Assembly (NCBI GenBank): GCA_003427395.1
Contig: BFEA01000435.1
Span: forward strand, 672,908 to 695,033
Direction: 5' to 3'
Length of the DNA: 22,126 bases
DNA from: Chara braunii
Lineage: Eukaryota > Streptophyta > Charophyceae > Charales > Characeae
Numbering within the stretch: position 1 is the first letter of the stretch; every line of letters begins with the position of its first letter. Positions 9,666-18,269 of this stretch are shown piece by piece. The notes under the pieces are model-generated. The model was not told where the DNA came from. It made no database searches and saw only the letters and a program-made list of their open reading frames with translations. Made by a program: the position numbers and the translations under genes.

Positions 9666-10640
9666 CTAGTGAAGATGTAGATGTCCAGCATCGTTGTAAG
9701 ACCAATCGCACACATATCTCGTCTTCCCATTGCGCAGTGTCACTTCCTGAGGTCCGGAGGCTGAATAATCCAGATGGCGGCAAACAAATCGCATTTCGTT
9801 ATCCCTATATTCGACTGTGAAATTTATTTCGTCGCAGCTATCGAAGAGGTAGTGGAGTTGTTGGTGCACCAAACAGTCAACCCGCAAATGCAGCTCATCT
9901 TTGAGTGTTTGATCTATGGCTAACCTGTTTTTGAACCGTGCAAGGGAACCAGTAGGGCCGGTTGTGTGAAACGCTTGAAAAGAAGTGAGTTTGACACCGT
10001 GAAATTCCTCCCTTGCGAGAAAAAGAGCTCTCATTCATCGGTCGTCCACCTTCACGGCAGTGAAGAGCGTCACGACGGTGGTGCCTCGATTACACACCCT
10101 CACTCGACCGAAGTAGTCTATGATAACCGGCGCGGACTTCATCTGTTGGCAGAGGCAAAACCAGGCACACAGTTTTTGATGCAACTTGTCCAACGACGCC
10201 CACTTAAGTTTCTCACATACAATGTGCCATGCTTCAACCATCTTAGAAGTTTGGACGGGTTCCTCTTCGACAGGTTCCCTCTTCAGAAGCGACTCCAACC
10301 CGATAGGGTATGCCTGTACATCCTTCATCAGAGTGTATAGGTACCAAAAGTTCGACCCTGCATCACGGCAAATCCGAAGGTGTCCTTCTTCCGCACTTTG
10401 CCACGAATTGATTTCCCCGTCCGGGGCAACATCATTTTCGAGGTGCAGGTAGTCACGGTCCAGACCTAAGCGTCCAATGTCTTCCCAAATATTCTTCGAC
10501 AAAATGATCAGATCGATCTCCGGCGTTGAGGAGTTCCTACTCTGCGATGAAGTCCCGATATCAGGAATCCGGTCTGGCGGGACGTCGCCGTAAGATGACC
10601 TGGAAGCGCTTGCGCGGGCTGAGGTCTGGTTAGAGTTCAT
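9666..10640 (-). pseudogene. A1: near-intact family member with one in-frame TGA
   Basis: The start is the ATG at 10640, directly after a pyrimidine-rich TGCAG-G. The protein would be about 324 residues. It has a Ser/Arg-rich N-terminus, then NIWEDIGRLGLDRDYLHLE (about 49-67), SNFWYLYTLM (about 94-103), LCAWFCLCQQM, APVIIDYFGRVRVCNRGT (about 169-186) and TLFTAVK. An in-frame TGA at 10035-10037 follows, and the same frame continues MRALFLAREEFHG, LRVDCLVHQQLHYLFDSCDE and TVEYRDNEMRF to the stop at 9666. In A2 the matching codon is CGA (Arg), so a single C-to-T change explains the break. No known domain was recognised. The alternation of hydrophobic and polar residues suggests a mixed alpha/beta globular protein. 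The R1g palindrome lies just downstream. Confidence 0.7.
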
Positions 10641-11091
10641 CCTGCATTACGTGAGGAAGCACGAGGTAGCATGTTAGCGATGACGCACACGAAGTCTGGA
10701 AGGAATGGCAACTGCGATTATACTCCTACTTTTGCGAGATCATAATGAAGCGAAGTCACACACATCTAGTAAAAGGAGCAACGAAAAAGCGTACTCGGGG
10801 TCTGATAACTGATAACGTATTCACACTTCGTGACAGGGTGGTTGTATTTCGAATACGTCATCCGTGTCGGAACCACCTCTAAATCTCGACTCATTCCCAT
10901 CCGGCGCAAGTCCTACAACCACCTCTTAATCTTGACTCATTTCCAACACGTCAATCGTGTGCAACGGTCAGACCACTCTACTATTGAAGACCACGGGGTG
11001 GAAAAAGTGACAACAATGACGAGTTAGCTCAAACTAATGTCAACAACGAGGTCGTCAATGAACCGCGAGGTTGTCCTATGAGTACAGCAGC
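10641..11091. other. Gap between A2 and A1
   Basis: Holds the putative promoter and leader of A1. A diverged pair of about 53 bp is visible at 10870-10975: ACCACCTCTAAATCTCGACTCATTCC versus the related AACCACCTCTTAATCTTGACTCATTTCC, given here only as a similarity. No gene was recognised. Confidence 0.45.
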
Positions 11092-11115
11092 AAAGTGCGA
11101 ACTAACTCGGAGTTG
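11092..11115. repeat. R1h diverged palindrome
   Basis: AAAGTGCGAACTAACTCGGA retains the AGTGCGA head of the R1 palindrome. It sits about 60 bp past the A2 stop, the same position relative to the gene as R1g after A1. Confidence 0.55.
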
Positions 11116-11174
11116 TGGAAATCCCCAAATAGGAAGGCTCACATAGCAGGTCAAGGCAACTGCTGTCCATCCTC

Positions 11175-12044
11175 TTAGTATGGACAGTCATAGATCTGTC
11201 TCCGCCTACCACCTACGAATTCCAATGTTTGGACACCCGAACGGTGATGCGAAACTTTTCGTAGAGTGTAGTCATTGTAGTTGTCCTTGTGTTCCAACGT
11301 GAAGAATATCTCCTCACATAATCCAAAAAGGAAGTGAAGTTGGGCATGCACCAAACAGTCAACCCTTTGATTCAACTCTTTTGCGAGCGAAGGATATATT
11401 TCGAATCGCTCACGGAAGCGCTTCAGAGCACCCTCAGACGTAGGCTCGCGAAAGTCTTCCCTTACCAGGAAGAAAGCTCTCATTCGCTTACCACAAAGCT
11501 TGGTCGCCGTGAAAAGAGTTAGTACAGGGGTGCCACAGTTGAACAGACGAACTCGGCCATGGTAGTCTATTATCATAGGAGAATGCAACTGCGGCTTCCC
11601 GATGCAGTACCATGCGCAAAGTTTAGCATGATGGTCGTCCATACAATCCCATTCTTGTTCGAAGAGCAGCGAGTTCCAGGAATCTACCATATCCTCGACG
11701 TCGACCTTCTCCTCCTTACTGGATGGAACTTCTCATAGTTTGACTTCTTCTAAACTCCAGTAGAGGTACCACATATTTGATCCTCTATCACGAACTATTG
11801 TAGTTTGTCCATCAACAAGACGTGTTTCGGGTGCAATGTAACAGTTGAGGCCGACCCCAGCCTCGATATGCAGATAATCGTTGTCAAGACTGAGCGTTCC
11901 TCGTGCCCAAATGCATTTGTTCATGATGATAAGATCCCTGTCCACATTCTCGATCGAAAAGGAATACTCGCTCGCGTACGACGAGGTTTCGTAGGACGTT
12001 GTCTCGTATACAACGTCGCACGATGGTGTGCCGTCATCATCCAT
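11175..12044 (-). pseudogene. A2: family member with one in-frame TGA
   Basis: The start is the ATG at 12044 (MDDDGTPSCDVVYETTSYET), preceded by TTTTTTGTCCTGCAAG. The frame carries RDLIIMNKCIWARGTLSLDN, DYLHIEAGVG and SNMWYLYWSLEEVKL. A TGA at 11733-11735 follows, and the same frame continues EVPSSKEEKVDVEDMVDSWN, KLCAWYCIGK, SPMIIDYHGRVRLFNCGT, TLFTATKLCGKRMRAFFLVR, LNQRVDCLVHAQLHFLFGLC and FFTLEHKDN. It ends at a TAA at 11175. It aligns with A1 through most of its length, at well under half identity by eye, so the duplication is old. The stop falls in a low-conservation linker, so its ancestral codon cannot be inferred. The function is unknown. Confidence 0.65.
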
Positions 12045-12390
12045 CTTGCAGGACAAAAAACTGGTATTAGTTCGCAGTTAACCTCTCGTCATTATCTTTG
12101 CGGAGTTCGTAGCTAACAAATCCGAATCGGTTCGCATTTAACTAACCAGGCACGTCGGACGGATCCCTGTCCATATTCTCCATCGAAAAGGAATACTCGC
12201 TCGCGTACGACGAGGTTTCGGAGGACGTAGTCTCGTATACAACGTCGCACGATGGTGTGTCGTAGTCATCCATCCTGCAGGACAAGAAACCAGAACTAGT
12301 TCGCAGTTAACATCTCGTCATTATCTTTGCGGAGTTCGTAGCTAACAAATCCGAATCAGTTCGCATTTAACTAAACGGGCACGTCAGACG
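11933..12390. repeat. 229-bp tandem duplication spanning the A2 start
   Basis: 11933-12161 and 12162-12390 are very similar, both starting GATCCCTGTCCA. The unit contains the first codons of A2, its putative acceptor, and sequence with GTTCGCAGTTAAC and GTTCGCATTTAAC words that resemble decayed R1 material. The right copy ends inside the C-terminus of gene D. Confidence 0.92.
12142..12273 (-). pseudogene. A2': duplicated first exon fused to the D tail
   Basis: A 43-codon frame starts at the ATG at 12273 after a perfect CTGCAG-G. It reads MDDYDTPSCDVVYETTSSET and continues parallel to A2 as far as MENMDRD. It then runs into PSDVPG-stop, which is the counterpart of the end of gene D (SGPSDVPV-stop). 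The tandem duplication therefore fused the N-terminal exon of an A gene to the last codons of D. Whether it is expressed is unknown. It could act as an alternative first exon for A2. Confidence 0.6.
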
Positions 12391-13165
12391 GACCTGAAAG
12401 ACAGCCGTCCCCCAGGGCCACAAACGCTTTCTCGCAAACGGATGTCGGTATTGTAAGGCCTCTCACGAATTTGCTCTCATCCGTCCCTTTGCAAAAAGGT
12501 CTTCTCCAGGAATAAGCTACGGTTTCGGCGAGTTGCCATTGTTCCTCGTCCGAAGTGGAAAGTTTCCACCTCATCGTCCAAGCGCCGGAGTACCTTTCGT
12601 GAAGATCGGACGACTGACCTGTAGGCGCCCACCACTGTATACATAAACAACCGAAATGAGGTGAGGAACGGGCGTCCACAACCTCAGACTGTGCTCTCCG
12701 AACCCAGAACGGGACACCTTGAGACAGTCTCTCATCAGGCGGCCTAACAATCAGAAAATCACCTTTGTTTATATGGAGCCGAGGGTCGAAGTCCACTTTT
12801 GGACGGACCGCCCTCAGTCCTACATATATAAGCGAAGCATCTGGCGAAGGATGGTCGGCTTCTTGAACTTCCTCCACAGTTTCGACTGATTGTGGCTAGA
12901 AGGTGTGAGGGTAGATCTCGGGCTCGTCCGCCCCGAGGACATCCTCTTCCTCACCCTCTTCCGTCTCCTTCTTCTTTTGCTTTCGGATCATTTTGTCCGC
13001 CTCGACGAAGATGGATTTCCAGTACGACAAAGCATCCTCTCGCTTGTCGACCTCCTCCTTCCTATATGTCTACCACATGTGTCTATGCTGTTCGAGGACG
13101 TCCAAAATTTTTTGGACACTGTCACGAGCCATCTGAAAATCCTCTTTAACGACACGGTATCGGTG
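12371..13165 (-). pseudogene. D: broken transposon-associated protein (coiled coil plus C-terminal domain)
   Basis: A single minus-strand frame runs down to 12371, interrupted by TAG at 13070-13072 and 12896-12898. The first part (RYRVVKEDFQMARDSVQKIL, DVLEQHRHMW, TYRKEEVDKREDALSYWKS) is a charged, probably coiled-coil segment followed by a Lys/Glu-rich stretch. The last part carries HINKGDFLIVRPPDERLSQG, VPFWVRRAQSEVV, FGCLCIQWWAP, YSGAWTMRWKL and VAYSWRR. The FxVxxxD, PFWV and WWxP spacing resembles the small C-terminal module found in many plant and algal transposon proteins; this is from memory and no profile was run. The frame continues upstream past a TAA (13175-13177) to an ATG at 13369, but that part is less convincing, and a GTAAGG donor-like site lies there. 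A CTTCTAG acceptor-like site overlaps the second TAG. Confidence 0.55.
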
Positions 13166-13369
13166 CGAATACCCTTACAAGGTTATCCGCCCTGTTTTTT
13201 TGCAAGTGACAGGAATGGTTGGTTCAAAGTTTAAGTATACCACGCTAGGCGCGGTTGTATCTGTGATAATGTTGAGGGGATGGCGGACAAGAGTAAAGAG
13301 TGCGTGGGCGCGCAGGTTTAAGGCGCGCGTGATTTTTTTTCGCTGTTGATCATAAAGTCGGCCGAACAT

Positions 13370-14513
13370 CGGTCGTTTTGTTTAACAATATTATCAATAA
13401 TTATTTATATTTGATTAAACTAGGACCTAGGGGAAATTTTAGCTACGTTTGACTGAGACCTGCGCGCGTGCGGGGAACGACCTCGACGATGGCATCGACA
13501 GCGACGGCGCGACGTCGGGCGGTGAACGGAGCGGCGTAGGACAGTGCACGGGACAATGATGGCATGGTCTAGGTAAGTCGGCGCGGGCGGGGTAGCCGCG
13601 CAAGTTGATTGTTGGCCCAAAGCGCCGCACCGCCTTATATGGCGTTCCGCGGATGTTGATCTCAGGCTTGGGCTTAGCCCTATAGGTTACAACATTGGAC
13701 TGACACTATGAAGGTTCGAGGATCGAGGCCGGTGAGCAACGACGCAGCGACGGCGGAGCATCGCAGCGGCGGTGGAGCATCGAGGAGGAAGTCGATGGGG
13801 GTGAGGGTTGTGGAGCTATCCCCCTTGGTTTTGTCAATAGCGGCGTCCGAACGGTGGTGGCGTTTTCTAAAATAATTTTACTTTAGCGTTGTATTTTTTT
13901 TATACCCCGGCGGGCCATTGATTTGGACGAGACGCCGGATCTAATGGTCGTCACGGCAGTCGAGGACCTTGAGTGTGCGCCTCTTTTCGGTGGGCCCGTT
14001 CGGGTTCCTTGTGGTGGGGAGCGATTGAAACCCCCCACGGGTAGTCGTCGTGGCGGCCGAGGGCCTCGAGCGCGCGGATCTTTTGGTTAACTTGCGGATT
14101 TCTGTGAGTTCGGAATGCCGACGGATTTTCTTTACCCCGCCGGTCTTGAGATAAACGGACCAAGGGGGGTTTAACGTATGTACAAACCGGTGAGTGACTA
14201 GCCCATGGGGCGGAAGAGACATGGCTGGTGGGGGCGCTCTGCAGGCGTACCGGCCGCCGCCCGCGGTTTGCTATGAGAGGTGTGAGTGTGAGCATGCGCC
14301 GTTGAGGCCTAAAGGACGGGGGACCGGTAGGAGGCTGCCGCAGCTTTGGCGGTGCAGCAAACTGTCCTGATAGCAGGCGACTTGGAACCTCCTCCACTTC
14401 GACCCTCAAAAGTTCTCATTTGAATATTTGCTACTACCACCTAGCTCCGCGCTGAGGGCCATATTGCCGAGGCTCATGCTGCGGCGTCGCAGCAGGCCTG
14501 GCGTCCGCCCACT
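13370..14513. other. GC-rich gene-poor region
   Basis: CpG-rich sequence begins at about 13,450 after an AT-rich patch at 13,380-13,430. A diverged repeat with a period of about 99 bp is seen at 13,945 and 14,044 (GTCGTC, GGC, CGAGG, CCT and GAG words). Each copy carries a short palindrome: CGAGG-A-CCTTG in one and CGAGG-G-CCTCG in the other. Open frames on both strands are those expected from GC-rich sequence. Confidence 0.4.
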
Positions 14514-14521
14514 TATAAAAG
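14514..14521 (+). promoter_or_regulatory. TATA-like box TATAAAAG
   Basis: A TATAAAAG word stands alone in GC-rich DNA. A plus-strand transcript starting some 30 bp downstream would run into the hairpin-rich region. This is a candidate only; no initiator or expression evidence is available. Confidence 0.3.
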
Positions 14522-14977
14522 AAGCCCGACTGTTGGGGGCTGTGAGCACGAGGAAACAGGAAGGCGGGCTGCAGTGTGGCTAGGTAATAGGACCGTGAGG
14601 TAGAATCGGGGGGAGGGGTGATGACCGCTAAGCGAGAGCGGCGAGTGAAGTGGGACACAGTGGATAACGAGTGGCGGGGCCCGTTGAGCAGATAGGGCCG
14701 GTATGCCGCTGCTGTGTACCGGCCGGCCGTCGGGCTGGGTATAGGGGCGAACGACTAATCGAACCGTCTAGTAGTTGGTTCCCACTGAAGTTTCCCTGGA
14801 GGCAGCAGGCGCTGTGCATCGAGGTGGCGGAGCGTGGCATTCGTTTCGTCTGTCGGGCTGGTCTGAGTAGCCAGGGAAGCGGCTGCACTGAGGCACGGGC
14901 AAGCCGAGGGGAAGGAAAAAACAGAGACGGGCAGCCGGGTGCAACAGCGGGCGGAGTTAAAGAGTGGCAAGAAAAGG
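14522..14977. other. G-rich plus strand, no gene recognised
   Basis: The plus strand is purine-rich. No conserved reading frame or repeat was identified up to the first strong hairpin at 14978. Confidence 0.35.
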
Positions 14978-15014
14978 GACTGAATCGGGGTGCGTTTTCG
15001 CGCCGGATTCAGTC
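14978..15014 (+). repeat. Hairpin A
   Basis: Arms GACTGAATC (14978-14986) and GATTCAGTC (15006-15014) pair perfectly over 9 bp. Inside, GG pairs with CC, and GCG with CGC around a TTTT loop, giving about 14 base pairs in total. Confidence 0.85.
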
Positions 15015-15205
15015 GGAGAAGAAGCTACGGAGCAAGGTATGGCGGAGCTGGCTGTGCAGTGACCGGGCAACAGCAAGCGACGGGGCAGGGCAATGTTAGT
15101 AGGAAGAGAAGTGGGTGAATCGGGACGGTTTTTGGGGCCAAGTACATGCGGGGTGAGCAAGAGATGGCGGAGGAAGGAGCTGGGGGCGACCAAAAACACA
15201 TGGCG

Positions 15206-15231
15206 CCCTCGATCCTGAATGGAATCGAGGG
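15206..15231 (+). repeat. Hairpin C-series, 10 bp
   Basis: Arms CCCTCGAT and ATCGAGGG are perfect. CC and GG extend the stem past one bulged A, leaving the loop TGAAT. Confidence 0.8.
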
Positions 15232-15432
15232 GGGAGAAGAGGTGATCCCGTGGTTTTGACCCCGGGCGAACCTAACGGTAGCATTAGTTTAGAGGATGGG
15301 TTAGAGGAGTTCGAGTTAGTAAGGAAAAGGCTCGCGTGGAGCTATGGCGGGAAGGAAGAAATCGCAGTTCTTGCTCGATCCTTGAAGGAATCAGGCGATC
15401 CAAGATATGAGACCGAGGCTTTTGGGGTGGGC

Positions 15433-15450
15433 GACCTCCAATAGGAGGTC
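15433..15450 (+). repeat. Hairpin, 7-bp perfect arms
   Basis: GACCTCC and GGAGGTC flank a four-base AATA loop. Confidence 0.75.
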
Positions 15451-15553
15451 AAAATTAGTGTAAGTGGAGTAAGATGAGAGTTAGTAAAGGAAGGGGGCTG
15501 CGCAGATAGTGACGGGACGAAGGAGATGGTGGACAACGAGGGTGGAAGAGGTT

Positions 15554-15590
15554 TTTCTCGACCGATTCATAACGAAATCGGCTCGGGAAA
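15554..15590 (+). repeat. Hairpin, 14 bp with one bulge
   Basis: The inner stem CCGATT with AATCGG is extended outward, past one bulged C at 15582, by TTTCTCGA with TCGGGAAA (one G-T pair). Confidence 0.8.
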
Positions 15591-15793
15591 GATGGTACAT
15601 AGGGGTTGTGTGATAAGGCGAGGTGGATGACGGGATTAGAATTAGTAGAAAGTGAATAGGATCGAAGTTACTAGAGAGAATGCTTGCGCTGTGTATAGCG
15701 GGGAAGAGCAAAGAGAAGGTAGCTGAACCTAGACGCGGTTAACGTCCAGGTGTATTCGACAAAAGGCAAAGGGAATAATACATGGGAGAGGCG

Positions 15794-15830
15794 GAATGAA
15801 TCCGGCCACGTTCTAGTGGTAGATTCATTC
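15794..15830 (+). repeat. Hairpin, 9 bp plus 4 bp
   Basis: GAATGAATC and GATTCATTC form the outer stem. CCAC and GTGG form an inner stem around GTTCTA. Confidence 0.85.
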
Positions 15831-15940
15831 GATTTTTTTCAGCTACTTCTGCGAAAGGGGGGGGACGCTGCTGACAGGGAGCGAGCTTAGAAACTTACCT
15901 GTTGACCCCTGCGTCGCTTCGCTGTTTGGCTGAAGCCTAT

Positions 15941-15944
<4 letters not shown>

Positions 15945-15972
<28 letters not shown>
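15945..15972. repeat. (AG)14 microsatellite
   Basis: A pure AG repeat of 28 bp. It encodes the Ser-Leu run of a long but unconvincing minus-strand open frame. Confidence 0.97.
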
Positions 15973-16026
15973 CACCCACAGAGGGAGCAGTGCGCGACCG
16001 GCCGGGTGAGTGGGGGCTTACTTGCG

Positions 16027-16055
16027 GGAGGGCATGCCGTGCTTACGGGCCCTCC
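16027..16055 (+). repeat. Hairpin, 7 bp plus 4 bp
   Basis: GGAGGGC and GCCCTCC enclose CCGT and ACGG around a GCTT loop, with a three-base bulge (ATG) on the 5' side. Confidence 0.8.
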
Positions 16056-17006
16056 GCCGTCAGCCTTGGCCTTCGTTGCTTCATCGCCTGCCTGGGTTGT
16101 TGTTGCAGCTGCGCCCCCTTGGTTATCGGAAATTGACCAGCAACTGTGGCCGGTATAACGACTGGGAAGGCAGCCGGGAACTGGAGTAAGGAGGAAGGGA
16201 TTGAGCGACAGAGAAGGGTAGAGAGGGTCGAAGGTGCACACCTGGATTGGCAATGAGCTGCAAATGCAGTGCCCGTGTGTGGTTTGGCTGCTGCTGGTAA
16301 CACCAACAGGGACCATCATATAGTCACGGGCCGCTAGTTGCGAATGGTATAAACGGTCGCCGCAGGTTGGGGACATTGCTTTTGCTATGAATTGTGCACG
16401 AGCCGTTGTTGCGTAGGCTGCGGCTACTGCATCTGGGCGTGAATACTGCTGCAGCTGTTTTTTATGACTGCCGCTGTGTACCGTGGTTGGGTAAGAGCAG
16501 TTGTTGCCGTTTTGAGTGTGCATGATTGTTATTGTCACCCATAGCGGCGTACAAAGTGCTGGCTGCTGCGTCTAAGGGCCGTGGCCAACTGCGGGCAGCT
16601 GCTATGACTGCGTACTACTTAAATACCCCCGCGATTGTTGCCGATTATTGCCGCCTACTGTGCGGCAGCACTTGAGTCAAGAAGGATAATCGCAAAAGGG
16701 GTGGCGACAGCGAATCAGGGAGCCGTCAGAAGGGTGACCTCGACAGTTGGGTGTTGGAAGTGACACCACTATTGGGTGTTTGGCCGCCATTGCGGGGCCC
16801 TCAGGCGTATGAAGATTACAAGGCCCTCTCACGCGAGTTTGAGTGCATCTCTCCTGGATCTGAGAGACTCAAACCCTTCTCTTCCTGCCTCCCTTACTCT
16901 AACTCTAGTCTATTGGTTTTAAGAGGAAGGCGGCAGGGGGGATTGCAACCAGTAGGTCCGTGTCAAGGCTTTGTGGGGAGTTCACCCACCGATTGCGGGA
17001 GCTCTG
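16056..17006. other. Non-coding, with CTGC- and GCCG-rich degenerate sequence
   Basis: Between about 16,260 and 16,690 words such as CTGCTGC, GCCGC and TTGTTGCCG recur without a clear period. A short inverted repeat GGTGT with ACACC is at about 16,750-16,767. No gene was recognised; an 88-codon plus-strand frame from 16,751 has no family features. Confidence 0.35.
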
Positions 17007-17029
17007 CCAGAACCTAGGCGGGGTTCTGG
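17007..17029 (+). repeat. Hairpin, 8-bp perfect arms
   Basis: CCAGAACC and GGTTCTGG flank a 7-nt loop. CTG and CAG words just outside could extend the stem. Confidence 0.8.
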
Positions 17030-17046
17030 AGGCAGGGAACCATTAG

Positions 17047-17156
17047 GTATACCATCTTCATCTGTACAACCTATTACCACCCATGTTTGCCTATCTCCTT
17101 GCAGTATGACTGCTGTATGCATGAGATTGTCCCTATGGTTGTTGTTTTCTCTTCAG
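17047..17156 (+). other. Possible spliceosomal intron
   Basis: A GTATAC donor after TTAG and a TTGTTGTTTTCTCTTCAG acceptor delimit 110 bp, a normal plant intron size. AATAAA lies just downstream at about 17,170. Coding content on either side is not recognisable, so this would be an untranslated or long non-coding transcript. Confidence 0.25.
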
Positions 17157-17301
17157 GACCCAATCAGACTGAATAAAAGGAATGTGTGAAAGTGAAGTTT
17201 AAGTTTTCTCTTTTGTTTTGACTGAAAGCAGACTAAGATATGAGTTGGGTGAAGGTGGGAGGAAGGCAGTTTTGCATGCGTTTGGAAGGTTCAACCAAAG
17301 C

Positions 17302-17986
17302 CTGAGCATTATTTCTACTATGAATGACTCAGAGCTATGTTTATTTGGCTGTTTTCTGAAGGACCGAACATTGTTTCTATTGTGAATGGCCTGGTTGCTA
17401 TGTTTATATAGTTGTTTTCTGGAGGACCAGACATTGTTTCTACTGTGAATGACCTGTTTACTCTAGTTAACTCTGGGGGTTTGCCTAATTGAAGCGGTTT
17501 AAATTTTTGTTTTATTCTGAGAAAGGATTTCTGGTCTAAGGCTAAGCATTGTTTCTACTGTGAATGGTTTAGCCTGAAAACCACGCACGTGAGCTGAATT
17601 AAGAACAAAGGAAATTAATTTATGTATATTTGCATGTGAACCGGCAGCTGGACATAGTTTCTACTGTGAATGGCCCAGCGCTAAGCCATATCATTAAGAA
17701 GAAAAAGAGGAAAAATATAAAGTATGAATGAAAGTAACCAGGGCAAGCTGAACATTATTTCTACTGTAAATGGTCCATTCCCCTGCCCATAGTTGTCTTT
17801 TTTTGGAAGACAAAGTCAGAAAAATTATTAAATTTTGGTTATTAAACAATTAAGGGCGGCTAGGCATTGTTTCTACTGTGAATGGCCAAGTCATATGCCC
17901 AAAAGAAGAGAGAAGTAGTTGTGCAACCTGTCCGTGTATATCTTAAAGGCAAGATGGGTATTGTTTCTACGGTGAATGGTCCAGCT
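17302..17986 (+). repeat. Array of eight conserved-loop, variable-stem hairpins (H1-H8)
   Basis: Cores of exactly 20 nt lie at 17307, 17369, 17432, 17547, 17653, 17753, 17865 and 17959. Each is CATT, a 12-nt loop close to GTTTCTACTGTG, and AATG, followed by one unpaired purine. Slight variants are CATA in H5 and TATT in H8. The flanking stems differ in sequence: CTGAG/CTCAG (H1), GGCTAAG/TTTAGCC (H4), GCTGG/CCAGC (H5) and TGGG/TCCA (H8). H2, H3, H6 and H7 have weaker or interrupted stems. H6 and H7 add outer GGGCA/TGCCC and GGGC/GCCC pairs. Spacing is 62-63 nt for H1-H3 and 94-115 nt afterwards. No reading frame spans the array. A constant loop with compensating stems is the signature of a folded RNA, or less likely a DNA cruciform. 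Confidence 0.85.
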
Positions 17987-18269
17987 CTATGTCTTATGTA
18001 AGATGGGTATAAGGATTTAAAAACTTTAAAAGATTCATAAACTATCTATATGGAATAAACTTGGGCTGTGAGAGTATTTACCTTTGTGGTTTGGCTTGCA
18101 TGTGACTGAGTGAGGCCACTGCGTAGTCTGAGTTTCAGGTTGATAGGTAGTTGCTTTAGTTGCTCGCCACGTGCTAGAGCTATAGGAGTTAGTGTCAATT
18201 CCTGCATTTTCTGTAGTATTTTTTTTTTACTTAGGTCGATTCCCGCATTTTCTGAGATCTTTTCTTATA

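Noticed and set aside
4460-12273. Endogenous giant-virus segment
   Set aside because: One-strand genes with intergenic palindromes are suggestive, but no viral hallmark gene is present and the start codons have splice-acceptor-like contexts.
12371-13165. C-to-T bias of nonsense changes as evidence of methylation-driven decay
   Set aside because: Every stop codon is one C-to-T step from a Gln or Arg codon, so the pattern is not informative without intact orthologues.
4460-13369. Reassigned stop codons (alternative genetic code)
   Set aside because: All three stop codons occur inside frames, the genes also carry frameshifts, and A1's TGA matches an Arg codon in its paralogue. Pseudogenisation is simpler.
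13664-13730. tRNA-like segment (TAGCCC...GGTTA, GGTTCGAGG)
   Set aside because: It resembles A and B boxes at a plausible spacing, but acceptor and D stems do not pair and the T arm lacks the closing CC. At best a decayed tRNA-derived repeat.
13951-14409. 152-codon minus-strand open frame
   Set aside because: Two repeat units within it encode similar peptides in different frames, as expected of non-coding GC-rich repeats.
15843-16538. 231-codon minus-strand open frame
   Set aside because: It runs through the AG microsatellite and GC-rich repeats, is rich in Ser/Thr/Ala/Pro, and shows no domain or conserved motif.
17302-17986. CRISPR-like array: the loop contains TTTCTACTGT, as in type V-A crRNA repeats
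   Set aside because: The GUAGA half of the Cas12a hairpin is missing, the pairing uses outer variable stems instead, spacing is irregular, and the context is eukaryotic. The match is a coincidence of about ten bases.
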